A DNA stretch of 64,000 nt. It comes from Amycolatopsis sp. WAC 01376. GTDB lineage: Bacteria > Actinomycetota > Actinomycetes > Mycobacteriales > Pseudonocardiaceae. Below the pieces are notes generated by a model. That model searched no databases. It was not told where the DNA came from and saw only the letters and a list, made by a program, of their open reading frames with translations. The position numbers were made by a program, and so were the translations under genes. Positions 45,334 to 55,299 of this stretch are shown in pieces; position 1 is the first letter of the stretch; each line of letters begins with the position of its first letter. The DNA lies in the NCBI RefSeq assembly GCF_003947415.1, contig NZ_QHKL01000002.1, positions 1,426,001-1,490,000 on the forward strand, written 5' to 3'.

Positions 45334-45603
45334 CTACTTGCGCCAGGCCGTGCGCTGCTTCCGCATGTCGAGCACCAGCCCGAACATCATGAACAGCGAC
45401 AGGCCGATCAGCCACAGGTTCTCGGTCCAGCCGTGGTGGTTGCCGTACAGCATCACCAGCAGGATGATCGCGGTCAGCCAGCCCGCGATCCGCGTCGCCT
45501 TCGGGAAGGAACCGTGCCAGCCCCACTCGGCCGACGGCTCGTCGCGGGGGTCAACGGTGTCGACGCCCACCCGGCCGCGCTTTTCGACCGCCTTGCTCGC
45601 CAC
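45334..45603 (-). CDS. DUF2631 small membrane protein
   Basis: 89-residue protein with a polar N-terminus carrying the family's [20 protein letters not shown] motif, then two membrane segments ([17 protein letters not shown] and [16 protein letters not shown]). It belongs to DUF2631, an actinobacterial family usually found beside dxr, as here (divergent, 95 bases). Function unknown. GTG 45603 is chosen for GAGGAG upstream. Confidence 0.85.
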   Translation of the reverse strand: MASKAVEKRGRVGVDTVDPRDEPSAEWGWHGSFPKATRIAGWLTAIILLVMLYGNHHGWTENLWLIGLSLFMMFGLVLDMRKQRTAWRK

Positions 45604-45698
45604 GATCAACTCCTCAAAACCCGATGGTTCGCTTGCCCGCGAATGATCCCACACCTGGCTGCACGCGCCCGACGGGGCCCGCGCGACAATGGCACCCG

Positions 45699-46904
45699 AT
45701 GACTACCTCGCGAAGTGTGCTCGTGCTCGGTTCGACCGGATCGGTCGGCGCCCAGGCCCTCGACGTCGCGGCCCGCAACCCGGAGCTGTTCCGGGTCGCC
45801 GGGATCGCCGCGGGCGGCTCCGATCCCGCCGCGCTGGCCGCGCAGGCCCTGGCGCACCAGGTCGACGCCGTCGCCGTCAGCAGGCCGACGGCCGTGGAAG
45901 ACCTGCAGCTCGCGTTGTACGCCGAGGCGCAGAAGCGCGGCTACAACCGCGGCGACTTCAAACTCCCGCGCATCTTCGCCGGAGCCGACGCGGTCGTCGA
46001 GATGATCGACGCCACCCCGGTCGATGTCGTGCTCAACGCGCTTCCGGGTTCACAGGGGCTCCCGCCGACCCTGCGCGCGCTCGCCACCGGCGCCACTCTC
46101 GCGCTGGCCAACAAGGAATCGCTGATCGCGGGCGGGCCGCTCGTGCTGGCGGCGGCCAAACCCGGCCAGCTGGTTCCGGTCGATTCCGAGCACTCCGCGA
46201 TCGCGCAGGCCCTTCGCGCCGGCCGCGAGTCCGAGGTCGCCCGGCTGGTCCTCACCGCCTCGGGCGGCCCGTTCCGCGGCCGCGAACGCGAGGAGTTGGC
46301 GGACGTCACAGTCGAGCAGGCGATGGCGCATCCGACCTGGTCGATGGGCCCGCTCATCACGATCAACTCGTCCACTTTGGTCAACAAGGGCCTGGAGCTG
46401 ATCGAGGCGAAGCTCCTGTTCGACATCGAGACCGACCGCATCGACGTGGTCGTCCACCCGCAGTCGATCATCCACTCGATGGTGACGTTCGTGGACGGCT
46501 CGACGATCGCCCAGGCCAGCCCGCCCGACATGCGGCTGCCGATCGCGCTGGCCCTGCACTGGCCGGACCGCGTGCCCGGCGCCGCGGCCGCGTGTGTCTG
46601 GGACAAGCCCGCGAGCTGGACTTTCGAGCCGCTGGACAACGACGCGTTCCCCGCCGTCGAGCTCGCGAGGCACGCCGGAGACGTCGGAGGCTGCATCCCG
46701 GCGGTGTACAACGCGGCGAACGAGGAACTGGTGGCCGCCTTCCTGGCACAGAACACCGGCTTCACCTCGATTGTGGACACTATTGCCCAGGTGGTGGAAG
46801 CCGCCGACGAATGGCGTCGCGAACCTCGCGACGTTGATGACGTACTAGCTGCCGAGCGCTGGGCTCGCGCGCGTGCCGGTGCGCTGATCGGTAAGGGGAA
46901 GTAG
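45699..46904 (+). CDS. dxr: 1-deoxy-D-xylulose 5-phosphate reductoisomerase
   Basis: Second enzyme of the MEP isoprenoid pathway; converts DXP to MEP with NADPH. The 401-residue product has [16 protein letters not shown] (cofactor), [11 protein letters not shown], the metal/substrate stretch [22 protein letters not shown], the flexible loop HPTWSMG and [19 protein letters not shown] 45699 is fixed by homology; a GACAAT hexamer lies eight bases before it. rip1 follows three bases after the stop. Confidence 0.97.
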   Translation: MTTSRSVLVLGSTGSVGAQALDVAARNPELFRVAGIAAGGSDPAALAAQALAHQVDAVAVSRPTAVEDLQLALYAEAQKRGYNRGDFKLPRIFAGADAVVEMIDATPVDVVLNALPGSQGLPPTLRALATGATLALANKESLIAGGPLVLAAAKPGQLVPVDSEHSAIAQALRAGRESEVARLVLTASGGPFRGREREELADVTVEQAMAHPTWSMGPLITINSSTLVNKGLELIEAKLLFDIETDRIDVVVHPQSIIHSMVTFVDGSTIAQASPPDMRLPIALALHWPDRVPGAAAACVWDKPASWTFEPLDNDAFPAVELARHAGDVGGCIPAVYNAANEELVAAFLAQNTGFTSIVDTIAQVVEAADEWRREPRDVDDVLAAERWARARAGALIGKGK

Positions 46905-46907
46905 CGC

Positions 46908-48143
46908 GTGGTCTTCATTCTCGGGATCGTGCTGTTCGCGCTGGGCATCTGCCTGTCGGTCGCGCTGCACGAAGCCGGTCACATGTGGGCGGCCAAGGCC
47001 TTCGGCATGAAGGTCCGGCGCTACTTCATCGGCTTCGGGCCGACGATCTTCTCCTTCCGCCGAGGTGAGACCGAGTACGGCGTGAAGTGGATCCCGCTCG
47101 GCGGGTTCTGCGACATCGCGGGCATGACCGCGCTCGACGAGGTCACCCCGGAGGAGTCGAAGCGCGCGATGTGGCGCTTCAAGACCTGGAAGCGCACCGT
47201 CGTCATGTCGGCGGGTTCGGCGATGCACTTCATCCTCGGTTTCATCATCCTGTACTTGATGGCCGTCACCATGGGCCTGCCGAACCCGGAGGCGCAGGCC
47301 GCTCCCACCCAGCCGGTGATCAACAGCACTTCCTGCGCCCGCTCGGCCACCACCCTGGAGCAGCTCAACGACACGACCTGCCCGGCGGACGCGCCGACCC
47401 CGGCGAAGACCGCCGGGATCCAGGCCGGTGACAAGATCGTGTCGGTCGCCGGCAAGCCGACGCCGACCTGGACCGACGTGCTCGCGGCCGTCCAGGTCGC
47501 CGGTGGTCCGACGCCGTTCGTGGTCGAACGCGGCGGGCAGCGGCTGAACCTGACCGTCGACGTGCCGCGAGTGCAGCGAATGGTCGCCGACGGCGAGAAG
47601 AAGACCACGGTCAAGGACGTCGGCATGATCGGCGCCGCGCCGGTGCCGAAGACGCTGGTGGCGACCTACGGCCCGGTCGACGCGGTCGGGGCGACGGTCA
47701 GTTTCACCGGCACGATGTTCTCCGAGACCGCCAAACGGCTGATCGAGTTCCCGTCGCGGATCCCCGCGGTGGTGGACTCCATCTTCGGCGGCGAGCGCGA
47801 CCCGAACACCCCGGTCAGCGTGGTCGGCGCCAGCCGGATCGGCGGCGAGGCCGCCGAGCGCGGTCTGTGGGAGATCTTCGTCCTCCTTCTGGCGAGCCTG
47901 AACTTCTTCATCGGCGTGTTCAACCTGCTGCCGCTGCTCCCGCTCGACGGCGGGCACATCGCGGTCGTCTGGTACGAGCGGGTCCGGGACTGGTTCCGGA
48001 AACTGCGCGGCAAGGCGGCGGGTGGTCCGGTCGACTACACGAAGCTGTCGGCGGTCACGATGGTGCTCGTCTTCATCGGCGGCGCGGTGACTCTGCTCAC
48101 CGTCACCGCCGACATCGTGAACCCGGTCAAGCTGTTCCAGTGA
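46908..48143 (+). CDS. rip1: Site-2 protease Rip1/RseP (M50)
   Basis: 411-residue intramembrane metalloprotease that completes cleavage of anti-sigma factors and other substrates. It has the HExxH motif in the first membrane segment (H21-E22-x-x-H25), a PDZ domain (about residues 165-235, GIQAGDKIVSVAGKPTPTWTDV) and a C-terminal NLLPLLPLDGGHI (LDG motif). GTG 46908 follows the dxr stop by three bases, so they form an operon, as in mycobacteria. Confidence 0.95.
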   Translation: MVFILGIVLFALGICLSVALHEAGHMWAAKAFGMKVRRYFIGFGPTIFSFRRGETEYGVKWIPLGGFCDIAGMTALDEVTPEESKRAMWRFKTWKRTVVMSAGSAMHFILGFIILYLMAVTMGLPNPEAQAAPTQPVINSTSCARSATTLEQLNDTTCPADAPTPAKTAGIQAGDKIVSVAGKPTPTWTDVLAAVQVAGGPTPFVVERGGQRLNLTVDVPRVQRMVADGEKKTTVKDVGMIGAAPVPKTLVATYGPVDAVGATVSFTGTMFSETAKRLIEFPSRIPAVVDSIFGGERDPNTPVSVVGASRIGGEAAERGLWEIFVLLLASLNFFIGVFNLLPLLPLDGGHIAVVWYERVRDWFRKLRGKAAGGPVDYTKLSAVTMVLVFIGGAVTLLTVTADIVNPVKLFQ

Positions 48144-48261
48144 CGCGGGAGGACGGTTACGGAGCGCGCTGTCAGCACGGTTGGGCTTCTCGGGTAATGC
48201 TGCTCACCGTGACGACTGACGTCGTGTATGTCCGCCGATCGGGGTGGGTACGCTTGAAGGC

Positions 48262-49413
48262 GTGACTGTCGCTCTTGGTATGCCAGCGCTTCCTCCTCCC
48301 GTCCTCTCCGAGCGTCGCAAGACCCGACAGTTGCAGGTCGGGTCGGTCGGCGTGGGCAGCGAGCACCCGATTTCGGTGCAGTCGATGACCACCACCCTCA
48401 CTTCCGACGTCAACGCGACGCTGCAGCAGATCGCCGAGCTGACCGCTGCGGGCTGTGACATCGTGCGCGTCGCGTGCCCGTCGGCGGACGACGCCGAGGC
48501 GCTGCCCGCGATCGCGCGGAAGTCGCAGATCCCGGTGATCGCCGACATCCACTTCCAGCCGAAGTACGTCTTCGCCGCGATCGAGGCGGGCTGCGCGGCG
48601 GTCCGGGTGAACCCGGGCAACATCCGCAAGTTCGACGACCAGGTCAAGGAGATCGCGCGGGCCGCGAAGGACCACGGCACCCCGATCCGGATCGGCGTCA
48701 ACGCGGGTTCGCTGGACAAGCGGATCATGGACAAGTACGGCAAGGCGACGCCGGAGGCGCTGGCCGAGTCGGCGCTGTGGGAGGCGTCGCTGTTCGCCGA
48801 GCACGACTTCCACGACGTCAAGATCTCCGTGAAGCACAACGACCCGGTGGTCATGGTGCGCGCGTACGAGATCCTCGCCGAGCAGTGCGACTACCCGCTG
48901 CACCTCGGCGTCACCGAGGCGGGCCCGGCGTTCCAGGGCACCATCAAGTCGGCCGTGGCCTTCGGTGCGCTGCTGCGCCAAGGCATCGGCGACACCATCC
49001 GCGTTTCGCTGTCGGCGCCGCCGGTGGAAGAGGTCAAGGTCGGGATCCAGATCCTGCAGTCGCTGAACCTCAAGGAGCGCAAGCTCGAGATCGTGTCCTG
49101 CCCCTCGTGCGGCCGGGCGCAGGTGGACGTCTACACCCTCGCCGAGCAGGTCACCGCCGGGCTGGAGGGCATGGAGATCCCGCTGCGCGTCGCGGTCATG
49201 GGCTGCGTCGTCAACGGGCCCGGCGAAGCGCGCGAGGCCGACCTCGGCGTCGCTTCGGGCAACGGCAAGGGCCAGATCTTCGTCAAGGGCGAGGTCATCA
49301 AGACCGTGCCCGAGCACGCGATCGTCGAGACCCTGATCGAAGAGGCCATGCGGATCGCCGAGGAGTCGGGCCAGACGATCGGTGAGGGCGAGCCGACCGT
49401 CACCGTCGGCTGA
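48262..49413 (+). CDS. ispG: 4-hydroxy-3-methylbut-2-enyl diphosphate synthase
   Basis: Fe-S enzyme of the MEP pathway that reduces MEcPP to HMBPP. The 383-residue product has the TIM-barrel start [21 protein letters not shown], and the cluster cysteines in [11 protein letters not shown] and [21 protein letters not shown] 48262 is chosen because TACGCT (48249-48254) ends seven bases before it and no RBS is present (leaderless). Two other MEP-pathway steps (dxr) and rip1 are immediately upstream. Confidence 0.97.
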   Translation: MTVALGMPALPPPVLSERRKTRQLQVGSVGVGSEHPISVQSMTTTLTSDVNATLQQIAELTAAGCDIVRVACPSADDAEALPAIARKSQIPVIADIHFQPKYVFAAIEAGCAAVRVNPGNIRKFDDQVKEIARAAKDHGTPIRIGVNAGSLDKRIMDKYGKATPEALAESALWEASLFAEHDFHDVKISVKHNDPVVMVRAYEILAEQCDYPLHLGVTEAGPAFQGTIKSAVAFGALLRQGIGDTIRVSLSAPPVEEVKVGIQILQSLNLKERKLEIVSCPSCGRAQVDVYTLAEQVTAGLEGMEIPLRVAVMGCVVNGPGEAREADLGVASGNGKGQIFVKGEVIKTVPEHAIVETLIEEAMRIAEESGQTIGEGEPTVTVG

Positions 49414-49432
49414 TTGGTCGAGACCACGCTAG

Positions 49433-49475
49433 GAACGGTCCTTTCCTCGCAAATTTTGCAAGGAAAGGACCGTTC
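49433..49475. repeat. GAACGGTCCTTTCC inverted repeat after ispG
   Basis: Arms of about 20 bases with one mismatch, left arm GAACGGTCCTTTCCTCGCAAA, loop at AAATTTT. The flank GCAATGAACGG is shared with the element at 60902, so the two are copies of one repeat. It may also end ispG transcripts. Confidence 0.8.
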
Positions 49476-49564
49476 ATTGCGCTTGATGGCCCCCACCAGC
49501 CCAAGTTCTCTCAGCGTGTCGTGAAGCTTGCGTTCCGTTTATGCCGCTGATCTGGCACCCTGGA

Positions 49565-50422
49565 GTGGTGTTGCGGCTTGCAGGTGCACGGCTGCTCGAT
49601 GATCGGGACTATCCCGCGGTCCGTGCCGCGCTCGCCACAGACCCGGTCGGCAGCTGCATGGTCAGTGCCAGGGTGGAGACCGCGGGTCTCGACCCCTGGC
49701 GGCTCGGTGGTGAGCTTTGGGCCGCCGATTCCCGTCCGGTCCGGGCGGGCAGGCTCCAGGGGTTGTGCTTCTCCGGGCCGAATCTGATCCCGTTGCGCGG
49801 CAACGCCTCCGCTTTGCGTTCCTTCGCCGATCGCGCCCTGCGCCGCCAGCGGAGCTGTTCGTCGCTGGTCGGCCCGGCCGAGCAGGTGCTGGGGCTGTGG
49901 GACGAACTCGCGCCGGAATGGGGCCCCGCCCGCGAAGTCCGGCACGACCAGCCGCTGATGGCGCTCGACGGGGTTCCGTCCGTCGCCGCCGATCCGCTGG
50001 TCCGCGCGGTGCGCCCGGAGGAGCTCGACAGGTACCTTCCGGCCGCGATCGCCATGTTCGTCGAAGAGGTCGGCGTCGACCCCCGCAACGGTGATGGTGG
50101 CGCCGGTTATCGCGCCCGCGTCGCGGAACTGATCGCCGGCGGCCGGGCGTTCGCGCGGTTCGAGGACGGCGAGGTCGTCTTCAAGGCCGAGATCGGCGCG
50201 ATGTCCTCCACGGTCGGCCAGATCCAGGGGGTCTGGGTGCATCCGGAGCGCCGGAGCGGCGGCCTCGGTACGGCCGGGACGGCGTCCGTGGTGAACCGGC
50301 TCGTCCGCGGGATGGGCCGCACCGCGAGTCTCTACGTCAACGCCTACAACAGCCCGGCGCTCGCCGCCTATCGGAAGATCGGTTTCCAGCAGGTCGGGCA
50401 GTACGCGACGGTTCTGTTTTAG
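49565..50422 (+). CDS. GNAT-family N-acetyltransferase (DUF4081-GNAT type)
   Basis: About 285-residue acetyltransferase with an N-terminal DUF4081-like half (LRLAGARLLDDRDYPAVRAALATDPVGSCMVSARVE) and a C-terminal GNAT fold with the acetyl-CoA loop VWVHPERRSGGLGTAG and NSPALAAYRKIGFQQVGQYATVLF. The same gene follows ispG in mycobacteria. GTG 49565, GTG 49568 or ATG 49541 could start it. The substrate is unknown. Confidence 0.88.
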   Translation: MVLRLAGARLLDDRDYPAVRAALATDPVGSCMVSARVETAGLDPWRLGGELWAADSRPVRAGRLQGLCFSGPNLIPLRGNASALRSFADRALRRQRSCSSLVGPAEQVLGLWDELAPEWGPAREVRHDQPLMALDGVPSVAADPLVRAVRPEELDRYLPAAIAMFVEEVGVDPRNGDGGAGYRARVAELIAGGRAFARFEDGEVVFKAEIGAMSSTVGQIQGVWVHPERRSGGLGTAGTASVVNRLVRGMGRTASLYVNAYNSPALAAYRKIGFQQVGQYATVLF

Positions 50423-50484
50423 AGGACACAGCCAGGCCGTGTCGCGTCCGGCCGGATCGGGCCGGGACTGGCAGGATCCGGGGC

Positions 50485-52290
50485 ATGCCAGCAGGTCGTC
50501 GTTTCGCCGTCGTCGTGCTCGCGGGGGTGGTTGGCCTCTCGGCCGCCGGGTGCGGACTCTTCGCCGATTCCGGACCCGAAGACGCCGTCACGGGTTTCCT
50601 CGGCGGGCTCTCTTCCGGTGACGTCGTCGCCGCGGCCTCCTTCACCGATTCGCCGGATGCCGCCCGCGCGGTACTGGAGATGGCTCGGAAAGCGCTTTCG
50701 CCCGAGTCGGTCAAGATCGTGGACAAGCAGGTCCGGCATTCCTCCGGGGCGGACAACGGGACGGCGACCTACCAGCTCACCTGGAATCTCCCGCGCGGCC
50801 GCGCTTGGACGTACAAGGCCGACGCGCAGGTCCATTCCACCCAAGACGGCTGGAAGGTGCGCTGGCTGCCCACCGCGCTCCACCCGCAACTGGCCGCGCA
50901 GCAGAGCATCGCGCTGAAAGCCGACCCGCCGGACCTCGCGCCGGTGCTGGACCGCGACGGGATGCCGTTGCTGCGCCCGCAGACCGTCGTCAGCGTGGTG
51001 CTCGACCCGGCGAAGGCGGGAGACCTGGTGGCGGTCTCCGACAAACTCGGCGCGGTGCTCAACCGGTTCGAAGCGTCGGTGACCGGTCAGTCGATCCGCG
51101 ACGGGGTGAAGACGCTCAAACCCGGCTCCGGCTACCCGGTGGTGAGCCTGCGGGCTGCCAGCTACCAAGAGGTGAAGCCCGAGATCTACGAACTGCCCGG
51201 CGTCCGGTTCAGTCAGCAGGAAAGGCTTCTGCCCGACGACAAGAACTTCGGCAAGCAGGTGCTTCCCGCGGTCCGGTCGCTCGTCGAGGACCAGGTGGAG
51301 GGCTCGGCCGGCTGGCGCGTGGTCACGCTCGACACGGGCGGCGGCGAGATCATCGACCTGCACTCCGAAAACCCCAAACCGGCGCCCGCGGTCGTCAGCA
51401 CGCTCAGCGTGAAGGCGCAGGGTTCGGCGGAACGGGCCCTCGTCCCGGTCCCGACGGCCTCCGCACTGGTCGCGATCCAGCCGTCGACGGGCGAACTGCT
51501 GGCGGTGGCGCAGAACGCCCCGGCCGACACCCAGGGTGCGATCGCGCTCACCGGCCGGTTCCCGCCGGGGTCCACGTTCAAGATGGCCACCGCCGCCGCG
51601 GCGCTGTCCGCGGGTTCGGTGCGGGCGGACAGCCCCGTCGACTGTCCCGGCACGGCCACCTTCGAAAACCGGACGGTGCCGAACGAGGGCAAGTTCGCCC
51701 TCGGTGTCGTCCCGCTGTCCACGGCGTTCGCCAAGTCCTGCAACACGACCTTCGCGAAACTCTCGACCGATCTGCCGCCCGCCGCGCTGACCGACGCCGC
51801 GCGCGACCTCGGCGTCGGCGCCGACTTCGTGATCCCAGGCCTGACCACGATCACCGGCTCGGTACCGCCGGCGAACACCGTCGCGCAGCGGGCGGAGAAC
51901 GGTTTCGGTCAGGGGACCGTCGTGACGAGTCCGTTCGGGCTGGCCGTCGCCACCGCGACGGTCCAGTCCGGGAAGGTGCCGGTGCCGACGCTGGTGCGGG
52001 GGATGGCCGCGACGTCGTCCGGGCTCGGCAAACCGATCCGGCCGGAGGTGCTCGACGCGCTGCGCGCGATGATGCGCGAGGTCGTCACCGATGGCACCGC
52101 GACACTGCTCAAACCCTTGCCGGACGTGCGGGGCAAGACCGGGACGGCCCAGTTCGGCGACGGGACGCGTTCGCACGGCTGGTTCGTCGGCTACACCGGG
52201 GACCTGGCCTTCGCGGTGCTCACCACCGACGCGGGAACGTCCAAACCCGCGGTCGAGGCCGCCCAGCGCTTCCTGGCGGGACTCGGCTAG
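50485..52290 (+). CDS. Penicillin-binding lipoprotein, transpeptidase
   Basis: 601-residue class B-like PBP anchored as a lipoprotein (VVGLSAAGC, Cys at residue 23). It has an NTF2-like MecA-N domain (about 30-145), a dimerisation domain, and the transpeptidase with S363-x-x-K366 (PPGSTFK), S418-C-N420 and K551-T-G. It is the orthologue by context of the mycobacterial PBP-lipo between ispG and map, and should cross-link peptidoglycan. ATG 50485 lies seven bases after CAGGAT (50472-50477), so it is probably leaderless. Confidence 0.93.
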   Translation: MPAGRRFAVVVLAGVVGLSAAGCGLFADSGPEDAVTGFLGGLSSGDVVAAASFTDSPDAARAVLEMARKALSPESVKIVDKQVRHSSGADNGTATYQLTWNLPRGRAWTYKADAQVHSTQDGWKVRWLPTALHPQLAAQQSIALKADPPDLAPVLDRDGMPLLRPQTVVSVVLDPAKAGDLVAVSDKLGAVLNRFEASVTGQSIRDGVKTLKPGSGYPVVSLRAASYQEVKPEIYELPGVRFSQQERLLPDDKNFGKQVLPAVRSLVEDQVEGSAGWRVVTLDTGGGEIIDLHSENPKPAPAVVSTLSVKAQGSAERALVPVPTASALVAIQPSTGELLAVAQNAPADTQGAIALTGRFPPGSTFKMATAAAALSAGSVRADSPVDCPGTATFENRTVPNEGKFALGVVPLSTAFAKSCNTTFAKLSTDLPPAALTDAARDLGVGADFVIPGLTTITGSVPPANTVAQRAENGFGQGTVVTSPFGLAVATATVQSGKVPVPTLVRGMAATSSGLGKPIRPEVLDALRAMMREVVTDGTATLLKPLPDVRGKTGTAQFGDGTRSHGWFVGYTGDLAFAVLTTDAGTSKPAVEAAQRFLAGLG

Positions 52291-52313
52291 CCGGCAGGTC
52301 GTAGGCTGGGCTC

Positions 52314-53171
52314 ATGTCCGTTCGATCCCCCTTGAAGCCCGGCGTCCAGACGCCGAGGCGACTCGTACCCGCCAGCATCGCTCGTCCCGAGTACGTCGAC
52401 CGGCCGGCGCCGAAACGCGACACGGGCAACGGGGTCCGCACGCCCGAGGTGATCGAGGCGATGCGCGTCGCGGGCCGGATCGCGGCGCAGGCGCTCGAGG
52501 AGGGCGGCAAGGCCGTCAAACCCGGCGCGACCACCGACGACATCGACAAGGTGATCCACGAGTTCCTGCTGGACAACCACGCGTACCCGTCGACGCTGGG
52601 CTACCGCGCGTTCCCGAAGTCGTGCTGCACCTCGCTCAACGAGGTGATCTGCCACGGCATCCCGGACTCGACGGTGATCGAGGACGGCGACATCTGCAAC
52701 ATCGACGTCACCGCGTTCATCGGCGGCGTCCACGGCGACACGAACGCGACGTTCATGGCGGGTGACGTCTCGGAGGAGGCGCGGCTGCTGGTCGAGCGCA
52801 CCCGCGAGGCGACGATGCGCGCCATCAAGGCCGTCCGCCCCGGCAGGCAGCTCAACGTCATCGGCCGCGTCATCGAGGCGTACGCGAAGCGGTTCGGCTA
52901 CGGCGTCGTCCGCGACTTCACCGGCCACGGCGTCGGCCCGGCGTTCCACACCGCGCCGACCGTCCTGCACTACGAGGAACCGTCGGTCGACACGGTCATC
53001 GAGCAGGGCATGACCTTCACGATCGAGCCGATGATCACCCTCGGCACCATCGACTACGACATCTGGGCCGACGACTGGACCGTCACCACCAAGGACAAGA
53101 AGTGGACGGCCCAGTTCGAGCACACCCTCGTGGTGACCGAAGACGGCTCCGAAATCCTCACGGTGCCGTAG
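52314..53171 (+). CDS. map: Methionine aminopeptidase, type Ic
   Basis: 285-residue metalloprotease that removes N-terminal methionine. It has the N-terminal extension of about 40 residues typical of MetAP1c ([19 protein letters not shown]...RP), and the di-metal ligands in [35 protein letters not shown] and the last EHTLVV strand. ATG 52314 lies six bases after TAGGCT (52302-52307) with no RBS, so the mRNA is probably leaderless. A 59-bp palindrome follows the stop. Confidence 0.96.
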   Translation: MSVRSPLKPGVQTPRRLVPASIARPEYVDRPAPKRDTGNGVRTPEVIEAMRVAGRIAAQALEEGGKAVKPGATTDDIDKVIHEFLLDNHAYPSTLGYRAFPKSCCTSLNEVICHGIPDSTVIEDGDICNIDVTAFIGGVHGDTNATFMAGDVSEEARLLVERTREATMRAIKAVRPGRQLNVIGRVIEAYAKRFGYGVVRDFTGHGVGPAFHTAPTVLHYEEPSVDTVIEQGMTFTIEPMITLGTIDYDIWADDWTVTTKDKKWTAQFEHTLVVTEDGSEILTVP

Positions 53172-53179
53172 GCGGATCC

Positions 53180-53238
53180 AAGTACATGAAGGCCCCCTTC
53201 CTTGCGCCAGGCGCAAGGAAGGGGGCCTTCATGTACTT
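53180..53238. repeat. 59-bp perfect palindrome (29-bp arms)
   Basis: Arms 53180-53208 and 53210-53238 are perfectly complementary around one central A; the left arm begins AAGTACATGAAGGCCCCCTT and continues into CCTTGCGCC. It lies nine bases after the map stop and seven before the GntR stop, so it can terminate both. It belongs to the TGAANGGNCC family. Confidence 0.9.
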
Positions 53239-53244
53239 CAGGCG

Positions 53245-53934
53245 TCAGCTCTCGTCCTGCTCCACCCTGGCCAGGAGTTCGTCCAGGAAACCGCACGCCT
53301 CGCTGGCGGCCCGGTCCGCGTCGCCGTCGGCGATGGCCTCGGCGAGCCCTTCGTGCCCTATCTCCGGCAGGTACTCGCCTCCCGGCGTCACGTTCGACGT
53401 CGCGGCCACGCTGGCCGTTATCACCTCGGTGAGCCCGCGGTACATCTCGGTGAGCAGGGTGTTATGTCCACTTTGGACGACGGCGAAGTGGAATTCCGCG
53501 TCGAGGCGGGCGAAATCCTCCCAATGGCCCTGGCGGAGCTCGGCGTTGCGGCGGTCGAGCAGGGAGCGAAGCTCGGCGACTTCCTCGTCGGTCCGTGACA
53601 CGGCCGCGAGCCGGGCTCCCTCGACTTCGAGGATGCGCCGCACCTGCAGCACCTCGCGCAGTTCCGAACCGCACAACCGCCGGATGGCGCCCGAGACCTC
53701 GCTCGTCGCCCTCACGTAGGTCCCGTCGCCCTGCCGGACCTCGAGCAGCCCCGTGTGCGCGAGCGCGCGAACGGCCTCGCGGACGGTGTTGCGCCCGACG
53801 CCGAGCTGTCCTGCCAGCTCCGGTTCGGTCGGAATCCGCTGACCGATAGGCCATTCTCCCTGCGTGACGGCGTCACGCAGCTGCTCTATGACCTGATCGA
53901 CCAGGCCGGCACGGCGCGTGGTGGCCAATGGCAC
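53245..53934 (-). CDS. FadR-type GntR transcriptional regulator
   Basis: 229-residue regulator with a GntR winged helix (QVIEQLRDAVTQGEWPIGQRIPTEPELAGQLGVGRNTVREAVRALAHTGLLEVRQGDGTYV) and an FCD ligand domain (FARLDAEFHFAVVQSGHN with metal-binding Asp/His, and IGHEGLAEAIADGDADRA). The start is GTG 53934 with AAGGGA upstream. It is divergent from an MFS transporter that it probably controls; the effector is likely a small carboxylate. Confidence 0.9.
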   Translation of the reverse strand: MPLATTRRAGLVDQVIEQLRDAVTQGEWPIGQRIPTEPELAGQLGVGRNTVREAVRALAHTGLLEVRQGDGTYVRATSEVSGAIRRLCGSELREVLQVRRILEVEGARLAAVSRTDEEVAELRSLLDRRNAELRQGHWEDFARLDAEFHFAVVQSGHNTLLTEMYRGLTEVITASVAATSNVTPGGEYLPEIGHEGLAEAIADGDADRAASEACGFLDELLARVEQDES

Positions 53935-53963
53935 AGCGTTGTCCCTTCATCCAATCATCCTAT

Positions 53964-53982
53964 GTATGTGATACTAGCCGAC
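53964..53982 (+). promoter_or_regulatory. Leaderless MFS promoter with GTAT-N3-ATAC dyad
   Basis: GATACT (53970-53975) ends seven bases before GTG 53983. The dyad GTAT-GTG-ATAC (53964-53974) overlaps this -10, which would let the divergent GntR protein block the promoter. Confidence 0.5.
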
Positions 53983-55230
53983 GTGCGTGTCGACTCCCGA
54001 GAATCCGTTTCCCCGTTCGACGAAAGTCTTGAACTCGAAGGCTCGATCGAAACGGAGTGGCGGCCGGGGGTGATCACCGGCGGCGTCCTGCTGGGTGTCG
54101 CGGTGATCCTGGTGGCTCTCAACCTGCGCCCGGCGATCACCAGCGTCGGCCCGATCCTCGGCGAGATGCGCGACGACCTCGGTGCCACGGCGACCTGGGC
54201 CGGCGTGCTCACCACGCTCCCCGGCCTGTGTTTCGCCGCCGCCGGATTCGCCGCGCCCGCGCTGGCCCGCCGGTTCGGCATCGGCGCGGCCATCGCGGCC
54301 GCGCTGTCGGTGCTGGGCGTCGGCCTGGTGCTGCGAGTGCTCGACGGACCGTACGTCGTGCTCGGCGGAACACTGGTCGCCACGGCGGGAATCGCCTTGG
54401 CGAACGTGCTGATCCCAGTCGTCATCAAGGACTCCTTCCCGGCGCGTGTTGGCATGATGACCGGCGTGTACACCGCCGCTCTGCAGGGCGGGGGCGCCCT
54501 GGGGTCCGCGCTCACCCCTCCCTTGGAGAGCGCGTTCGGCGGCTGGCGTCAAGGTCTGGGCGCCTGGTCGGTGCTGGCGGTGCTCGCACTGCTCGTCTGG
54601 ATTCTCGCAGCCCGCGGCGCGGGGCGGGTGCCCGTTCCGGAGGCAGGCAAGCAGGGTAGCGGGCGATCGCTGCTGCGGAGCCCCCTTGCGTGGATGGTCA
54701 CCCTTTTCTTCGGCACTCAGGCCTTTTTGGCCTACGTCGTGATGGGCTGGCTGCCGGAGGTGATGATCGACGCGGGGGTGAGCAAGGGTGATTCCGGGCT
54801 GCTGCTCGGGTTGATCTCGCTCATCGCCGTCCCGATCAGTCTCGTGGTGGCGCCGATGGCCGCGCGGCACAAGAGCCAGAGCCCGTGGATCGTCGGGCTG
54901 GGTGTCCCCGGCTTCATCGGCATGGTCGGCATGATGGTCGCGCCCGCCGCCTCGCCCTTGCTGTGGTGCCTCCTCATCGGGCTCGGGATGAGCGTCTTCT
55001 CGCTCGCGCTCACGGTGATCGCTTTGCGGGCGCGCTCCGGTGAGGACACCGCGCGGCTGTCGGGGATGGCGCAGGGCATCGGCTACCTGATGGCGGCCGT
55101 CGGGCCGTTCCTCTTCGGGCTGCTTCACGATCTCACCCATGCCTGGACCGTGCCCTGGATCATGATGCTCGTCGTCTTCGCCGCGCAGATGACCTTCGGC
55201 GCCCTCGCCGGTCGCCGTCGCTACGTCTGA
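53983..55230 (+). CDS. CynX/NimT-family MFS transporter
   Basis: 415-residue, 12-segment transporter of the cyanate/nitroimidazole (CynX/NimT) MFS group. It has the signature ALNLRPAITSVGPIL in segment 1, GAALSVLGVGLVLR-like and GIALANVLIPVVIKDSFPARVGMMTGVYTAALQGGGALGSALT. The substrate is unknown. GTG 53983 is chosen over the earlier ATG on the leaderless promoter fit. It is probably under the divergent GntR repressor. Confidence 0.88.
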   Translation: MRVDSRESVSPFDESLELEGSIETEWRPGVITGGVLLGVAVILVALNLRPAITSVGPILGEMRDDLGATATWAGVLTTLPGLCFAAAGFAAPALARRFGIGAAIAAALSVLGVGLVLRVLDGPYVVLGGTLVATAGIALANVLIPVVIKDSFPARVGMMTGVYTAALQGGGALGSALTPPLESAFGGWRQGLGAWSVLAVLALLVWILAARGAGRVPVPEAGKQGSGRSLLRSPLAWMVTLFFGTQAFLAYVVMGWLPEVMIDAGVSKGDSGLLLGLISLIAVPISLVVAPMAARHKSQSPWIVGLGVPGFIGMVGMMVAPAASPLLWCLLIGLGMSVFSLALTVIALRARSGEDTARLSGMAQGIGYLMAAVGPFLFGLLHDLTHAWTVPWIMMLVVFAAQMTFGALAGRRRYV

Positions 55231-55299
55231 ACGCGTTCAAAAAACTTCTTGACCCCGTCAGGGGCGGAGCCATAACCTGAGCGAGTTGAACCTGTTCAA
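55228..55299 (+). promoter_or_regulatory. Promoter flanked by two GAAC-N2-GTTC dyads
   Basis: TTGACC (55249-55254), 18 bases, TAACCT (55273-55278), seven bases, TTG 55286. TGAACGCGTTCA (55228-55239) overlaps the stop of the upstream MFS gene, and TTGAACCTGTTCAA (55286-55299) begins at the start codon. The two similar dyads suggest an operator pair. Confidence 0.55.
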
